This document shows, one piece after another, positions 1 to 7,891 of a DNA stretch of 64,000 nucleotides (position 1 is its first letter; each line of letters begins with the position of its first letter). The notes beneath the pieces were generated by a model. The model saw nothing but the letters and a program-made list of their open reading frames with translations, did not search any database and was not told the DNA's origin. The DNA lies in NCBI RefSeq assembly GCF_035917275.1, contig NZ_CP108508.1, positions 1,674,001 to 1,738,000 on the forward strand. The letters run 5' to 3'. The stretch is from Streptomyces sp. NBC_01237. Lineage in GTDB: Bacteria > Actinomycetota > Actinomycetes > Streptomycetales > Streptomycetaceae. A program made the translations under genes and the position numbers.

Positions 1-39
1 CAGCGGTCGGGCCTGTTGGACCGAAGGAGACGAAAACTC

Positions 40-480
40 ATGAGCAACGTCTCACACACCCGGCGTGACCTGGCCGGTCACCCGGATGTCCCCGAAATGC
101 GCGAGCGGTACGACCGTATGCTCGGTGGCCGCGACGTGGCGCTGGTGGACGGACCGGCGTTCCTCGTCGGTCTGTACTGCGCCGTCTCGCCGTGGGTGCT
201 CCACTTCACCGCGAGCCAGCCCGCGCTCGTGACGCACAACCTCGTGATGGGTATCGCCATCGCCGTGCTGGCACTGGGATTCTCCGTCATGCCTGAGCGC
301 ATGTACGGCCTGAGCTGGGCCATGTGCGCCATGGGTGCCTGGATCATCGTGTCGACCTGGGTCGTGGGCAGCAGCCCGGACACCGGGGTCATCATCAACA
401 ACGTCGTCGTCGGTGGGCTGACCGTCCTGCTGGGACTGATCTGCGCGGGAACGGCGGCGAGGAGCCGCAGGAAGATCTGA
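40..480 (+). CDS. SPW repeat membrane protein
   Basis: Small integral membrane protein of 146 residues. The Ser-Pro-Trp motif (SPWVL, about residues 50-54) sits at the start of a hydrophobic stretch and is the hallmark of the SPW repeat family. About four hydrophobic segments follow a charged N-terminus of about 40 residues and end in a basic tail (RSRRKI). The ATG at 40 is preferred over an in-frame TTG at 16 because AAGGAGA (24-30) lies at good spacing before it. The molecular function of the family is unknown. It stands alone here, with a 378-bp gap downstream. The family call is good; any role is open. Confidence 0.8.
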   Translation: MSNVSHTRRDLAGHPDVPEMRERYDRMLGGRDVALVDGPAFLVGLYCAVSPWVLHFTASQPALVTHNLVMGIAIAVLALGFSVMPERMYGLSWAMCAMGAWIIVSTWVVGSSPDTGVIINNVVVGGLTVLLGLICAGTAARSRRKI

Positions 481-583
481 CCGAGCCGCACCACGGGCGG
501 GGGACCGTCGTGGCCGCGGGCTCTCGGACGAGGGCTGCGGCCACCACCCCTGCCCGCACCACGGGCCGCGTGTCCGGCGCCAC

Positions 584-674
584 CGGCCCGGTCCGCCCAC
601 CGGCCCGGTCCGCCCACCGGCCCGGTCCGCCCACCGGCCCGGTCCGCCCACCGGCCCGGTCCGCCCACCGGCCC
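584..674. repeat. 17-bp tandem repeat, about 5.4 copies
   Basis: The unit CGGCCCGGTCCGCCCAC is repeated exactly five times from 584 to 668 with no mismatch, and a partial sixth copy (CGGCCC) follows at 669-674. The period of 17 is not a multiple of three, so the array is not a protein repeat, although it leaves long open frames on both strands. Copy number is likely to vary between strains by slippage. No function can be assigned. Confidence 0.95.
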
Positions 675-744
675 ATGGTTGACGAGACACCAACACGCCT
701 GTTCCACTGGGCGAATGCGCCCTCAGCTGCGGCTGGTCACCCGT

Positions 745-773
745 GACCACATCGACTTCGGTCGAGTGTGGTC
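745..773. promoter_or_regulatory. Imperfect inverted repeat, possible operator
   Basis: GACCACATCGAC, a TTCG loop, then GTCGAGTGTGGTC. The arms are complementary except for one extra base in the right arm. The element lies 85-115 bp before the monooxygenase start at 859, so a regulator site is possible. An RNA hairpin is the alternative. Confidence 0.45.
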
Positions 774-858
774 ATCCTCGTGTCGTCCTTGACCGCTCCA
801 CGTCACGGCATTCCCCGACACGACCGGTTTCCACCGCAGCACGAGATGAGGCTTCGCC

Positions 859-1959
859 ATGCCCGTCGAGTTCCTCGGCATCGCAGCGACCAATGAAGGT
901 TCCGAAGTGACCGCCCGCTCGGGGGCGTCCTTCGACAAGGAGTACACGCTCAAGCTGGCCCGCGCCCACCAGGACCACGGCTGGGACCGGGTGCTGTTCG
1001 CCTACGGCTCGGGCTCCCCCGACCCGTCCCCCGCCGCCGCGTACATAGCCGCCCGGACCGAGACCCTGCAGATCCTGGTGGCCCACCGCCCCAACGTCTC
1101 GTACCCCACCTTCGCGGCCAAGACCTTCGCGACCCTGGACCGGATCAGCGACGGACGCCTCGCCGTGCACTTCATCACCGGCGGGAACGACCACGAGCAG
1201 CAGCGCGAGGGCGACTTCCTCACGAAGGACGAGCGGTACGCGCGTACCCGCGAGGCCATCCAGATCATCAAGAAGGCCTGGACCTCGCACGAGCCCTTCG
1301 ACCACGAGGGTACGCACTACCGCTTCAACGACTTCGTGAGCGACACCTTCCCGGTCCAACAGCCGCATCCGCGCGTCTCGTTCGGCGGATCGTCGGCCGC
1401 CGCCTACGCGGCCGGAGGCGCCGAGGCCGACATCTACTGCCTCTGGGGCGAACCGCTCGCCGAGACCGCCGAACAGATCGAGTCGGTGAAGGCCGCCGCG
1501 AAGGCCGCGGGCCGCACGGACGTCCCGAAGATCCAGGTCGCGTTCCGCCCGATCATCGCGCCGACCGAGGAACTGGCGTGGGAGAAGGCACATCGCACGC
1601 TCGACCGCATCAAGGCCCGCAGGGCCGGCACCCCACCGGCCCGCCGCCACCCGTTGACGAACCCCGAGAACTCCGGTTCGCAGCGGCTGCTCAGAGTGGC
1701 CGCGCAGAGCGAGCGCCACGACCGGGCGCTGTGGACACCCACCGCGGCCGAGACGGGCGGCGGGGGCAACTCGACGGCGCTGGTGGGCACACCGGAAACG
1801 GTGGCGCAGGCGCTGCTCGACTACTACGACCTGGGCGTGGACATCCTCTCCGCCCGCGGCTACGACCTGCTGGACGACGCCATCGACTTCGGCCGGTTCG
1901 TGATTCCCCTCGTCCGCGAGGAAGTGGCCAAACGGGACGCGTCCAGGCAAGCGGCCTGA
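859..1959 (+). CDS. LLM-class FMN-dependent monooxygenase, SsuD-like
   Basis: Flavin-dependent monooxygenase of the bacterial luciferase fold, 366 residues, close in length to alkanesulfonate monooxygenase SsuD (about 380). The N-terminal strand (EFLGIAATNEGSE), the HRPNVSYP segment near residue 78, the FITGGNDHEQQREGD stretch near 110-124 and the SFGGSSAAAY motif near 175 match the SsuD subgroup, which uses FMNH2 from a partner reductase to desulfonate alkanesulfonates. No ssuE or sulfonate ABC genes lie next to it, so the substrate is uncertain. The start at 859 has only a weak purine-rich leader (GATGAGG). An inverted repeat at 745-773 may regulate it. Confidence 0.8.
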   Translation: MPVEFLGIAATNEGSEVTARSGASFDKEYTLKLARAHQDHGWDRVLFAYGSGSPDPSPAAAYIAARTETLQILVAHRPNVSYPTFAAKTFATLDRISDGRLAVHFITGGNDHEQQREGDFLTKDERYARTREAIQIIKKAWTSHEPFDHEGTHYRFNDFVSDTFPVQQPHPRVSFGGSSAAAYAAGGAEADIYCLWGEPLAETAEQIESVKAAAKAAGRTDVPKIQVAFRPIIAPTEELAWEKAHRTLDRIKARRAGTPPARRHPLTNPENSGSQRLLRVAAQSERHDRALWTPTAAETGGGGNSTALVGTPETVAQALLDYYDLGVDILSARGYDLLDDAIDFGRFVIPLVREEVAKRDASRQAA

Positions 1960-1987
1960 GCAACCCCGCCGCACCCGGCCGCGGGAA

Positions 1988-2023
1988 GGGGCGGGCAGAG
2001 GGGGAACACCCCCTGCCCGCCCC
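1988..2023. terminator. Convergent terminator hairpin
   Basis: GGGGCGGGCAG pairs with CTGCCCGCCCC, with further GGGG/CCCC pairing past a single bulged A and a short GAACA loop. It lies between the monooxygenase (+) and helY (-) stop codons and probably serves both strands. Confidence 0.7.
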
Positions 2024-2032
2024 GCCCGACGA

Positions 2033-4861
2033 TCACCCCACGGAGCTGTACGCCACCACGCCCCGCAGCACCCCGTCCACGGCCTTGCGCGCGTTCTTCG
2101 CCACCGAACTCCCGTCCCGCGGAGCGGCGGCGGCGACCTGCCCCAGCACGTCGATCACCTGCTTGCACCACCGTACGAAGTCCCCCGCCGGCATCTCCGC
2201 CTCGCGCAGCACCTCGTCCAGCGTGCGCCCGGAGGCCCACATGTAGACCGCCCAGGCGAACCCGAGGTCGGGCTCGCGCTGTCCGACCCCCTCGGTCTGG
2301 TTGATCTTGAAGTCCTCCTCCAGGGCGTCGAGCCGGCCCCAGATACGGACCATCTCGGCCATGGCGGTCTTCGCGGGCCCGGACGGCAGCTTGGGGGCCA
2401 CCGCGTCGTCCGCCTGCCGCGCCTCGTACACCAACGCCGAGACGCACGCGGCGAGTTCGGCGGGGTTCAGCCCTTCCCAGACACCCTCCCGCAGGCACTC
2501 GCTGGCGAGCAGGTCCAGCTCACCGTAGAGGCGGGCGAGCCGTCTGCCGTTGTCGGTGACCTCGCTGCCCTGGAGGTAGTCCAGCTCGGTGAGCAGCGCG
2601 ACGATCCGGTCGAAGGTCCGGGCGATCGTGTTCGTCCGCCCCTCGATCCGGTGCTCCAGCTGCCGGGTGTCGCGCTGCAGCCGGTGGTACCGCTCGGCCC
2701 ACCGGGCGTGGTCCTCCCGCTCGTCGCACCCGTGGCAGGGGTGCGCGCGCAGTTCGGTGCGCAGCCTGGTGATCTCCCGGTCGTCGGCCGCCGCGGCCCG
2801 CTGCTTGCGGTGCCGCTCCGGCTCGATGTGCCCCGCCTTGGTCCGCAGCGCGGACGCCAGATCACGGCGCGACTGCGGCGAGCGCGGATTGAACGACTTC
2901 GGGACACGCATCCGCTCCAGCGCCTCCACCGGCACCGGGAAGTCGATCGACGCCAGCCGCTTGACCTGCCGCTCGGCGGTCAGCACCAGCGGGCGCGGAC
3001 CGTCGTGCTGGTCGAATCCGCGATGCCCGTTGGCCCGCCCGGCCGGCAGCCCCGGATCCAGCACCAGCGCCAGCCCGGCGAACTTGCCGGTCGGCACATG
3101 GATGACATCACCGGGCTTCAGCTTCTCCAGGGACGACGCGGCCGCGGCCCGCCGCTGTGCGGCGCCCTGCTTGGCCAGCTCCGTCTCCCGGTCCTTGAGG
3201 TCGCGCCGCATGCGCGCGTACTCCTCGAAGTCGCCGAGATGACAGGTCATGCCCTCCCGGTAACCCTCCAGCCCCTCCTCGTTCCGCTGGACCTGCCGGG
3301 AGATCCCGACGACGGACCGGTCGGCCTGGAACTGGGCGAAGGAGGTCTCCAGCAGCTCACGCGAACGGTGCCGCCCGAACTGCTGCACAAGGTTCACCGC
3401 CATGTTGTACGAGGGGCGGAAGCTGGAGCGCAGCGGATAGGTACGCGTACCGGCGAGGCCCGCCAGCGCCGTCGGGTCCATCCCCCGCTGCCACAGGACC
3501 ACCGCGTGGCCCTCGACGTCGATGCCCCGGCGTCCGGCCCGGCCGGTGAGCTGGGTGTACTCGCCGGGCGTGATGTCGGCGTGCTGCTCGCCGTTCCACT
3601 TGACCAGCTTCTCCAGCACCACCGAACGCGCCGGCATGTTGATGCCGAGTGCCAGTGTCTCGGTGGCGAAGACGGCCTTGACGAGGCCGCGCACGAACAG
3701 CTCCTCGACGACCTCCTTGAACGTCGGCAGCATCCCCGCGTGGTGCGCGGCGATGCCCCGCTCCAGGCCTTCGAGCCATTCGTAGTAGCCGAGGACATGG
3801 AGGTCCTCGCCGGGGATGGACGCGGTCCGCTCCTCGACGATCTCCCGCACCAGCCGGCGCTTGGCCTCGTCGTTGAGCCGCAGCCCGGCGTGCAGACACT
3901 GCTGTACGGCGGCCTCGCAGCCGGCCCGGCTGAAGATGAACGTGATGGCGGGCAGGAGCCCTTCGGTGTCCAGCCGGTCGATGACCTCGGGGCGGCCCGG
4001 CGTCCAGATCCGGCTGCGCTGACGCCGCTCGCGCTCGCGGTCCGCCTCGCGCACCATCTTGCCGCGGCGGCGCTCGCGCGGGTTGTACCCACGCTGATTC
4101 TCCATCCGGGCCAGCCGGACGAGATCGGGGTTGACCTCACGGCGTCCGGCGCCGCGGCCGCCGTGGTCGGTCTCCTCCTCGAAGAGGTCGTACATCTTGC
4201 GCCCGGCCATGACGTGCTGCCAGAGCGGCACGGGCCGGTGCTCGGAGACGATCACTTCGGTGTCGCCGCGGACGGTGTCCAGCCAGTCACCGAACTCCTC
4301 GGCGTTGGACACGGTCGCCGAGAGGGACACCAGAGTCACCGACTCGGGCAGATGAATGATCACTTCTTCCCACACGGCGCCGCGGAAGCGGTCGGAGAGG
4401 TAGTGCACCTCGTCCATCACGACGTAGCCGAGGCCGGTCAGGGACTGGGAGCCCGCGTACAGCATGTTCCGCAGGACCTCGGTGGTCATGACGACCACCG
4501 GTGCCTCCGAGTTGACGCTGTTGTCCCCGGTCAGCAGACCGACCTTGTCCGCGCCGTAGCGCTTGACCAGATCGGCGAACTTCTGGTTGGACAGGGCCTT
4601 GATGGGCGTCGTGTAGAAGCACTTGCGGCCCTGCGCCAACGCCAGGTGCACGGCGAACTCGCCGACGATCGTCTTGCCCGACCCGGTGGGGGCCGCGACC
4701 AGCACCCCCTTGCCCGCCTCCAGTGCCTGGCAGGCCTCGATCTGGAACGGGTCCAGTCCGAATTCGTACATGTCTCGGAAGGGCCCGAGGGCCGTGGCCT
4801 GCTCGGCCGCACGGACCCGAGAAGCCTGGTATCGCTCAGCTGGTGAGAGGTCCTCTGTCAT
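2033..4861 (-). CDS. helY: HelY/Mtr4-type DEVH-box RNA helicase
   Basis: Superfamily 2 helicase of the Ski2/Mtr4 (HelY) group, 942 residues, probably an RNA-remodelling ATPase. Motif I is APTGSGKT (57-64), motif II DEVH (150-153), motif III SAT, and motif VI QLTGRAGRRGID. The C-terminal third carries the DSHCT-type helical region, with a CxxC (HPCHGCDERE) in the insertion. Actinobacteria conserve helY next to tatAC and pafBC, as here. A lipid-kinase gene lies upstream, 61 bp away. No Shine-Dalgarno precedes the ATG, but a TAGGCT -10 lies 9 nt before it, so the mRNA may be leaderless. Family is certain; the RNA substrate is unknown. Confidence 0.93.
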   Translation of the reverse strand: MTEDLSPAERYQASRVRAAEQATALGPFRDMYEFGLDPFQIEACQALEAGKGVLVAAPTGSGKTIVGEFAVHLALAQGRKCFYTTPIKALSNQKFADLVKRYGADKVGLLTGDNSVNSEAPVVVMTTEVLRNMLYAGSQSLTGLGYVVMDEVHYLSDRFRGAVWEEVIIHLPESVTLVSLSATVSNAEEFGDWLDTVRGDTEVIVSEHRPVPLWQHVMAGRKMYDLFEEETDHGGRGAGRREVNPDLVRLARMENQRGYNPRERRRGKMVREADRERERRQRSRIWTPGRPEVIDRLDTEGLLPAITFIFSRAGCEAAVQQCLHAGLRLNDEAKRRLVREIVEERTASIPGEDLHVLGYYEWLEGLERGIAAHHAGMLPTFKEVVEELFVRGLVKAVFATETLALGINMPARSVVLEKLVKWNGEQHADITPGEYTQLTGRAGRRGIDVEGHAVVLWQRGMDPTALAGLAGTRTYPLRSSFRPSYNMAVNLVQQFGRHRSRELLETSFAQFQADRSVVGISRQVQRNEEGLEGYREGMTCHLGDFEEYARMRRDLKDRETELAKQGAAQRRAAAASSLEKLKPGDVIHVPTGKFAGLALVLDPGLPAGRANGHRGFDQHDGPRPLVLTAERQVKRLASIDFPVPVEALERMRVPKSFNPRSPQSRRDLASALRTKAGHIEPERHRKQRAAAADDREITRLRTELRAHPCHGCDEREDHARWAERYHRLQRDTRQLEHRIEGRTNTIARTFDRIVALLTELDYLQGSEVTDNGRRLARLYGELDLLASECLREGVWEGLNPAELAACVSALVYEARQADDAVAPKLPSGPAKTAMAEMVRIWGRLDALEEDFKINQTEGVGQREPDLGFAWAVYMWASGRTLDEVLREAEMPAGDFVRWCKQVIDVLGQVAAAAPRDGSSVAKNARKAVDGVLRGVVAYSSVG

Positions 4862-4870
4862 CTTGATACG

Positions 4871-4876
4871 AGCCTA
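4871..4876 (-). promoter_or_regulatory. Putative -10 box of helY (leaderless start)
   Basis: TAGGCT on the minus strand ends 9 nt before the helY ATG. A CTGACT-like -35 lies about 15 nt upstream. There is no ribosome binding site in the gap. Confidence 0.5.
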
Positions 4877-4922
4877 CCCGCCACCTCCGACAGTCAGCCC
4901 GATCTTTAAATCGCCGATCGGT

Positions 4923-5813
4923 TCACCCGGTGAGCACCCTGACCGCGCCGGGCACACAGGTGGCGGTGAGCGGCAGCGGCCCCAGCGGTTCACCGTCCGC
5001 GTACGCGGTCACACCGGCCGCCGCCAGCTCGATCGAGGAGACCCGGTGCACGGTGACCTTGGGGTGGCTCAGGTGCGTCCCCCGGTAGACCTTCGGGAAC
5101 ACCTTGAGCAGCGTGGCCCGGCCGCAGTCCGCGACCACGGTGACGTCGAAGAGCCCGTCGTCCATCACGGCGTCCGCGCAGATCCGCATGCCGCCGCCGT
5201 ACGTGCTCCCGTTGCCGACGGCGATCAGTGTCGCCTCGATCTCCCGGACGTCGCCGCCGTCCAGCCGTATCCGGTACGGGATCGGCCGGAACGCGGCCAG
5301 CTCGGCGAGGATCGCGAGGTCGTACTTGAACCGGCCGCCGACCCAGCGCATCCGGTTGCCCCGGTCGTTCACCCGCGAGTCGAAGCCGGAGGCGAGCACC
5401 GACCCGAACCACCGCTCCCCGGCCCGGCCGAGGTCGATGTCGCGCACACCCCCGGACTTGAGCGCCCTCGCGGCCAGCCGTCCGGCGGCGGCCGGGTCCC
5501 GGACCGGCAGGCCCAGCGCACGGGCGAAGTCGTTGCCGGTGCCGACGGCGACGACACCGAGGGGTGTCGTGGTCCCGGCGACGGCCTGGAGGGCGAGGGA
5601 CATCAGCCCGTCCCCGCCCACGGCTATCAGCGCCCCGGTCCCGGCGGCCACGGCCTGCCGGGCCCGGTGCAGGGCGTCGTCGGCGTCCTCACCGAGAACC
5701 GTGCGGACGGAGAATCCGGCGTCCCGCAACGCGGAAGCGGCCGGCTGCGCGGCGTGCGCGCCCCGGCCGCGTCCTGCGGTGGGATTGACGAAAAGGGTGA
5801 TCTCGCTGGTCAC
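4923..5813 (-). CDS. Diacylglycerol/sphingosine-kinase-like lipid kinase
   Basis: DagK/YegS-family lipid kinase of 296 residues. It shows the N-terminal NPTAGRG phosphate-binding turn (residues 10-16), the catalytic GGDG motif (about 74-77) and GTGNDFA (about 101-107), which bind ATP. The C-terminal half is the beta-sandwich lipid-binding domain ending in the DGEPLG segment typical of the family. It probably phosphorylates a diacylglycerol-like lipid at the inner membrane face. The GTG start at 5813 lies 18 bp after the tatC stop, so it is likely co-transcribed with tatA-tatC. Lipid specificity cannot be read from the sequence. Confidence 0.88.
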   Translation of the reverse strand: MTSEITLFVNPTAGRGRGAHAAQPAASALRDAGFSVRTVLGEDADDALHRARQAVAAGTGALIAVGGDGLMSLALQAVAGTTTPLGVVAVGTGNDFARALGLPVRDPAAAGRLAARALKSGGVRDIDLGRAGERWFGSVLASGFDSRVNDRGNRMRWVGGRFKYDLAILAELAAFRPIPYRIRLDGGDVREIEATLIAVGNGSTYGGGMRICADAVMDDGLFDVTVVADCGRATLLKVFPKVYRGTHLSHPKVTVHRVSSIELAAAGVTAYADGEPLGPLPLTATCVPGAVRVLTG

Positions 5814-5831
5814 CCGCCGGACCCTACAAGG

Positions 5832-6797
5832 TCAGGTGATGTCGTCGTAACCGTTCAGCCGGTGCCCGTCCGCACGGTCGGACTCCCCGGAAGCCTGTCC
5901 CGGAAGGGCCTTGCGCGAGGCGGACACGTTCTCCACCCCTCCGACGTCCTCGGGAGTGAGGTCGAGCTGCGAGGCTTCGTCGTCGTCGAGTTCGGCGTCG
6001 GGGTTGTTGCGGTTCTTCCGCTTGTCGTTCAGCAGGGAGAAGCCGACCGCGATGAAGTACAGCAGCGCGAGCGGTCCGGCGAGCAGCAGCATGGACACCG
6101 GCTCTCCGCCGGGGGTCGCGATGGCGGCGAACGCGGTGAGCCCCACGATCATGCCGCGCCACCAGGTGAGCATCCGCTTGCCGGAGACGACACCCGTCAT
6201 GTTCAGCGCGATGAGCAGCAGCGGCAGCTCGAAGGCCAGGCCGAAGACGATCACCATGCGGGTGAGCAGATCCAGATAACTGTCGAGCCCGATCTGGTTC
6301 TGTACGCTCTCGGGGCTGAAGCCGAGCATGATCTCGGCCGTCTGCGGAAGGATCGCGTAGGCGAGATAGCCACCGGCGAGGAAGAGCGGGGCGCCCACGA
6401 CGGCGAAGCCGTACGCGTACCGCTTCTCTCCGTTGTGCAGTCCCGGCGCGACGAAGGCCCACAGCTGGTAGAGCCAGACCGGGGTGGCGATCAGCACGCC
6501 GGACATCAGCGCGACCTTGAGGGCGTTGGTGAAGGGCGCCATCAGGGTGTCGGTCTTGAGCAGCGCGCACGGTTTCCCGTTGATCGCGATGACCACGCCG
6601 TCCTTGCAGCCGACCGAAGTCAGCAGCGGGCGCAGAAGGAAGTCGTAGATTTCCTTCTGGAAGAAGGCGGCGACGATCGTCACCACGACGATCGCGAGGA
6701 CGGCCTTCAGAAGCCGGTTACGCAGCTCACGCAGGTGATCGAGGAGGGGCATGCGCCCCTCGTCGTCCTTCTCCTGCTTGCGGGCAGACTTGAGCAA
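5832..6797 (-). CDS. tatC: Twin-arginine translocase subunit TatC
   Basis: Core receptor of the Tat pathway, which exports folded proteins. 321 residues with about six transmembrane segments. The cytoplasmic N-terminus carries the conserved PLLDHLRELRNRL element (residues 17-29) that contacts the signal peptide, and the PVWLYQLWAFVAPGL segment before the third membrane helix is diagnostic. A charged, low-complexity tail of about 70 residues follows the last helix, longer than in E. coli TatC. The start appears to be TTG at 6797, preceded by GGGAAGTGGG. It follows tatA by 49 bp, forming a tatAC operon; tatB is not present here. Confidence 0.95.
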   Translation of the reverse strand: MLKSARKQEKDDEGRMPLLDHLRELRNRLLKAVLAIVVVTIVAAFFQKEIYDFLLRPLLTSVGCKDGVVIAINGKPCALLKTDTLMAPFTNALKVALMSGVLIATPVWLYQLWAFVAPGLHNGEKRYAYGFAVVGAPLFLAGGYLAYAILPQTAEIMLGFSPESVQNQIGLDSYLDLLTRMVIVFGLAFELPLLLIALNMTGVVSGKRMLTWWRGMIVGLTAFAAIATPGGEPVSMLLLAGPLALLYFIAVGFSLLNDKRKNRNNPDAELDDDEASQLDLTPEDVGGVENVSASRKALPGQASGESDRADGHRLNGYDDIT

Positions 6798-6846
6798 CCC
6801 ACTTCCCTCGTCTCGTGCAGCAGCTGTCGGCGGAGCGTGTCAGCTG

Positions 6847-7143
6847 TCAGCTCTGGGTGGTGGGCTTGGCCTCGTTGACCGGGCGGGAGCTGGTGACATC
6901 TCCCGGAGCGGCCTGGATGGTGCGTGCGGCGGTGGACTGCGGCGGGGTCTGGTCCGCGACGGTCTCCGTCGTGGGCGCCGCCGGCTCGGCGTCGTCCTTC
7001 TTCATGGCCTTGGCCTCGCTCTTGAGGATGCGGGCCGACTTGCCGAGCGAACGCGCCATGTCGGGAAGCTTCTTGGCACCGAAGAGCAGCAGGATGACAG
7101 CGATGATCAGAACGATCTCGAGGGGCTTCAGATTGCCGATCAT
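6847..7143 (-). CDS. tatA: Twin-arginine translocase subunit TatA
   Basis: Pore-forming Tat component of 98 residues: a single N-terminal transmembrane helix ([20 protein letters not shown]), the [14 protein letters not shown] hinge and amphipathic helix, then a polar tail rich in Ala, Thr and Pro. The ATG at 7143 is chosen over an in-frame GTG at 7161 because AAGGAAG lies 6-7 nt before it and because TatA proteins begin directly with the helix. It is first in the tatA-tatC-lipid kinase unit. A TACGAT -10-like box at 7231-7236 may drive the operon. Confidence 0.95.
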   Translation of the reverse strand: MIGNLKPLEIVLIIAVILLLFGAKKLPDMARSLGKSARILKSEAKAMKKDDAEPAAPTTETVADQTPPQSTAARTIQAAPGDVTSSRPVNEAKPTTQS

Positions 7144-7230
7144 GTGCGACTTCCTTCTCACTGAGGCGACTGGAGGGTGGGCTCGCTACCCGTTCGGCAG
7201 GACATACGTCCGACCTGTGCGCTGGCAGCG

Positions 7231-7236
7231 ATCGTA
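7231..7236 (-). promoter_or_regulatory. Possible tatA promoter -10
   Basis: Minus-strand TACGAT, preceded by a TTGCCTGACG stretch about 15-19 nt upstream, about 90 bp before the tatA ATG. Proposed by eye only. Confidence 0.35.
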
Positions 7237-7359
7237 ACCCGCAGGGGTAAACGTCAGGCAATGCCCGTGCGTACTCCCGATTGCGGCCCGCACCTCCCTG
7301 CCTGGGCCGACCCCAGCAGCGTACCCCCCGAAGTGGAGAAACATCAGGCCGCGGCCCTG

Positions 7360-7557
7360 CTATCGCAGGGCATCCCCGGTGGCGGCGAGGTCGGTCGCCG
7401 CTCGTTCGAGGTCCTCGGCCGCTCGGTTGATGCGCCGCGTGGTGGCGGACACCTGACGGCCCAGCCGCTGCGCTTCGACGAACACCTTGATGGCGAGGAC
7501 ACCGAGTACGGCGATGCCCAGGAATCCCAGGGCGATGGCGAGCATGGGCCAGAACAT
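7360..7557 (-). CDS. Small single-helix membrane protein, unknown
   Basis: Product of 65 residues: an N-terminal membrane helix (MFWPMLAIALGFLGIAVLGV) followed by a polar helix with Arg/Ala/Glu/Asp heptad-like spacing, probably cytoplasmic and possibly coiled. The ATG at 7557 is chosen because the helix starts there; upstream codons read as low-complexity shadow sequence. AGGAAGAGG lies 6-13 nt before it. It sits between pafC and tatA on the same strand, only 16 bp after the preceding small gene. I do not recognise a family. The layout resembles a membrane anchor or adaptor. Confidence 0.6.
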   Translation of the reverse strand: MFWPMLAIALGFLGIAVLGVLAIKVFVEAQRLGRQVSATTRRINRAAEDLERAATDLAATGDALR

Positions 7558-7573
7558 GCGGCAGAGCCTCTTC

Positions 7574-7864
7574 CTACGGGGCGGTGTGCAGGCGCAGCGT
7601 GGAGACGCCGCCGCCGGTGAGGAGTTCGATGATGCGTTCCCCGGCGGGCTTGCGGACCGCCGCGCCGCACTCGGGGCAGGTGAAGGAGTAGAACGTGGTG
7701 CGGCGGCCGGCACCGATCGCGAGGCGCAGGGCGTCCGCGGCGAGTTCGAAGCGCCCGCGGCAGTCCGGGCAGGCGGCCCGGAACCGAACGGCGGCGGGGA
7801 CCGGGACGGGAACGGGCCCGGAGGACGGCACCGCCAGCACCGTCACACCCGACACCACAGACAT
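7574..7864 (-). CDS. Small two-CXXC (zinc-ribbon-like) protein, unknown
   Basis: Protein of 96 residues. CPDC (about residue 32) and CPEC (about 63) form two CXXC knuckles about 30 residues apart, as in a zinc ribbon. The C-terminus continues as GERIIELLTGGGVSTLRLH. The ATG at 7864 is favoured because AGGAG (7876-7880) is 11 nt before it; an in-frame ATG at 7873 would leave only 2 nt. It follows pafC by 27 bp and precedes a small membrane protein, so it is probably part of the pafBC transcription unit. Metal binding is inferred from the cysteines; function is unknown. Confidence 0.65.
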   Translation of the reverse strand: MSVVSGVTVLAVPSSGPVPVPVPAAVRFRAACPDCRGRFELAADALRLAIGAGRRTTFYSFTCPECGAAVRKPAGERIIELLTGGGVSTLRLHTAP

Positions 7865-7891
7865 ATGATCCATATCTCCTCCGGTCGCCGC

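Larger units (their letters stand above)
481..858. other. 378-bp intergenic stretch
   Basis: No convincing gene is seen. The stretch holds a GC-rich spacer, the 17-bp tandem repeat (584-674), an imperfect inverted repeat (745-773) and presumably the promoter of the monooxygenase gene starting at 859. Confidence 0.7.

Noticed and set aside
584..674. CRISPR array
   Set aside because: The 17-bp units abut without spacers and no cas genes are near; the RecB-type nuclease at 25 kb is the actinobacterial housekeeping form.
395..707. Repeat-bearing protein frames (Gly-Gly-Arg-Thr-Gly-Pro units)
   Set aside because: They arise from the 17-bp minisatellite read on the minus strand. The period is not a multiple of three, and no start or ribosome site supports a gene.
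2651..6878. Long plus-strand frames opposite helY, the lipid kinase and tatC
   Set aside because: Shadows of clear minus-strand genes; compositions are Arg/Pro/Gly-rich without motifs.
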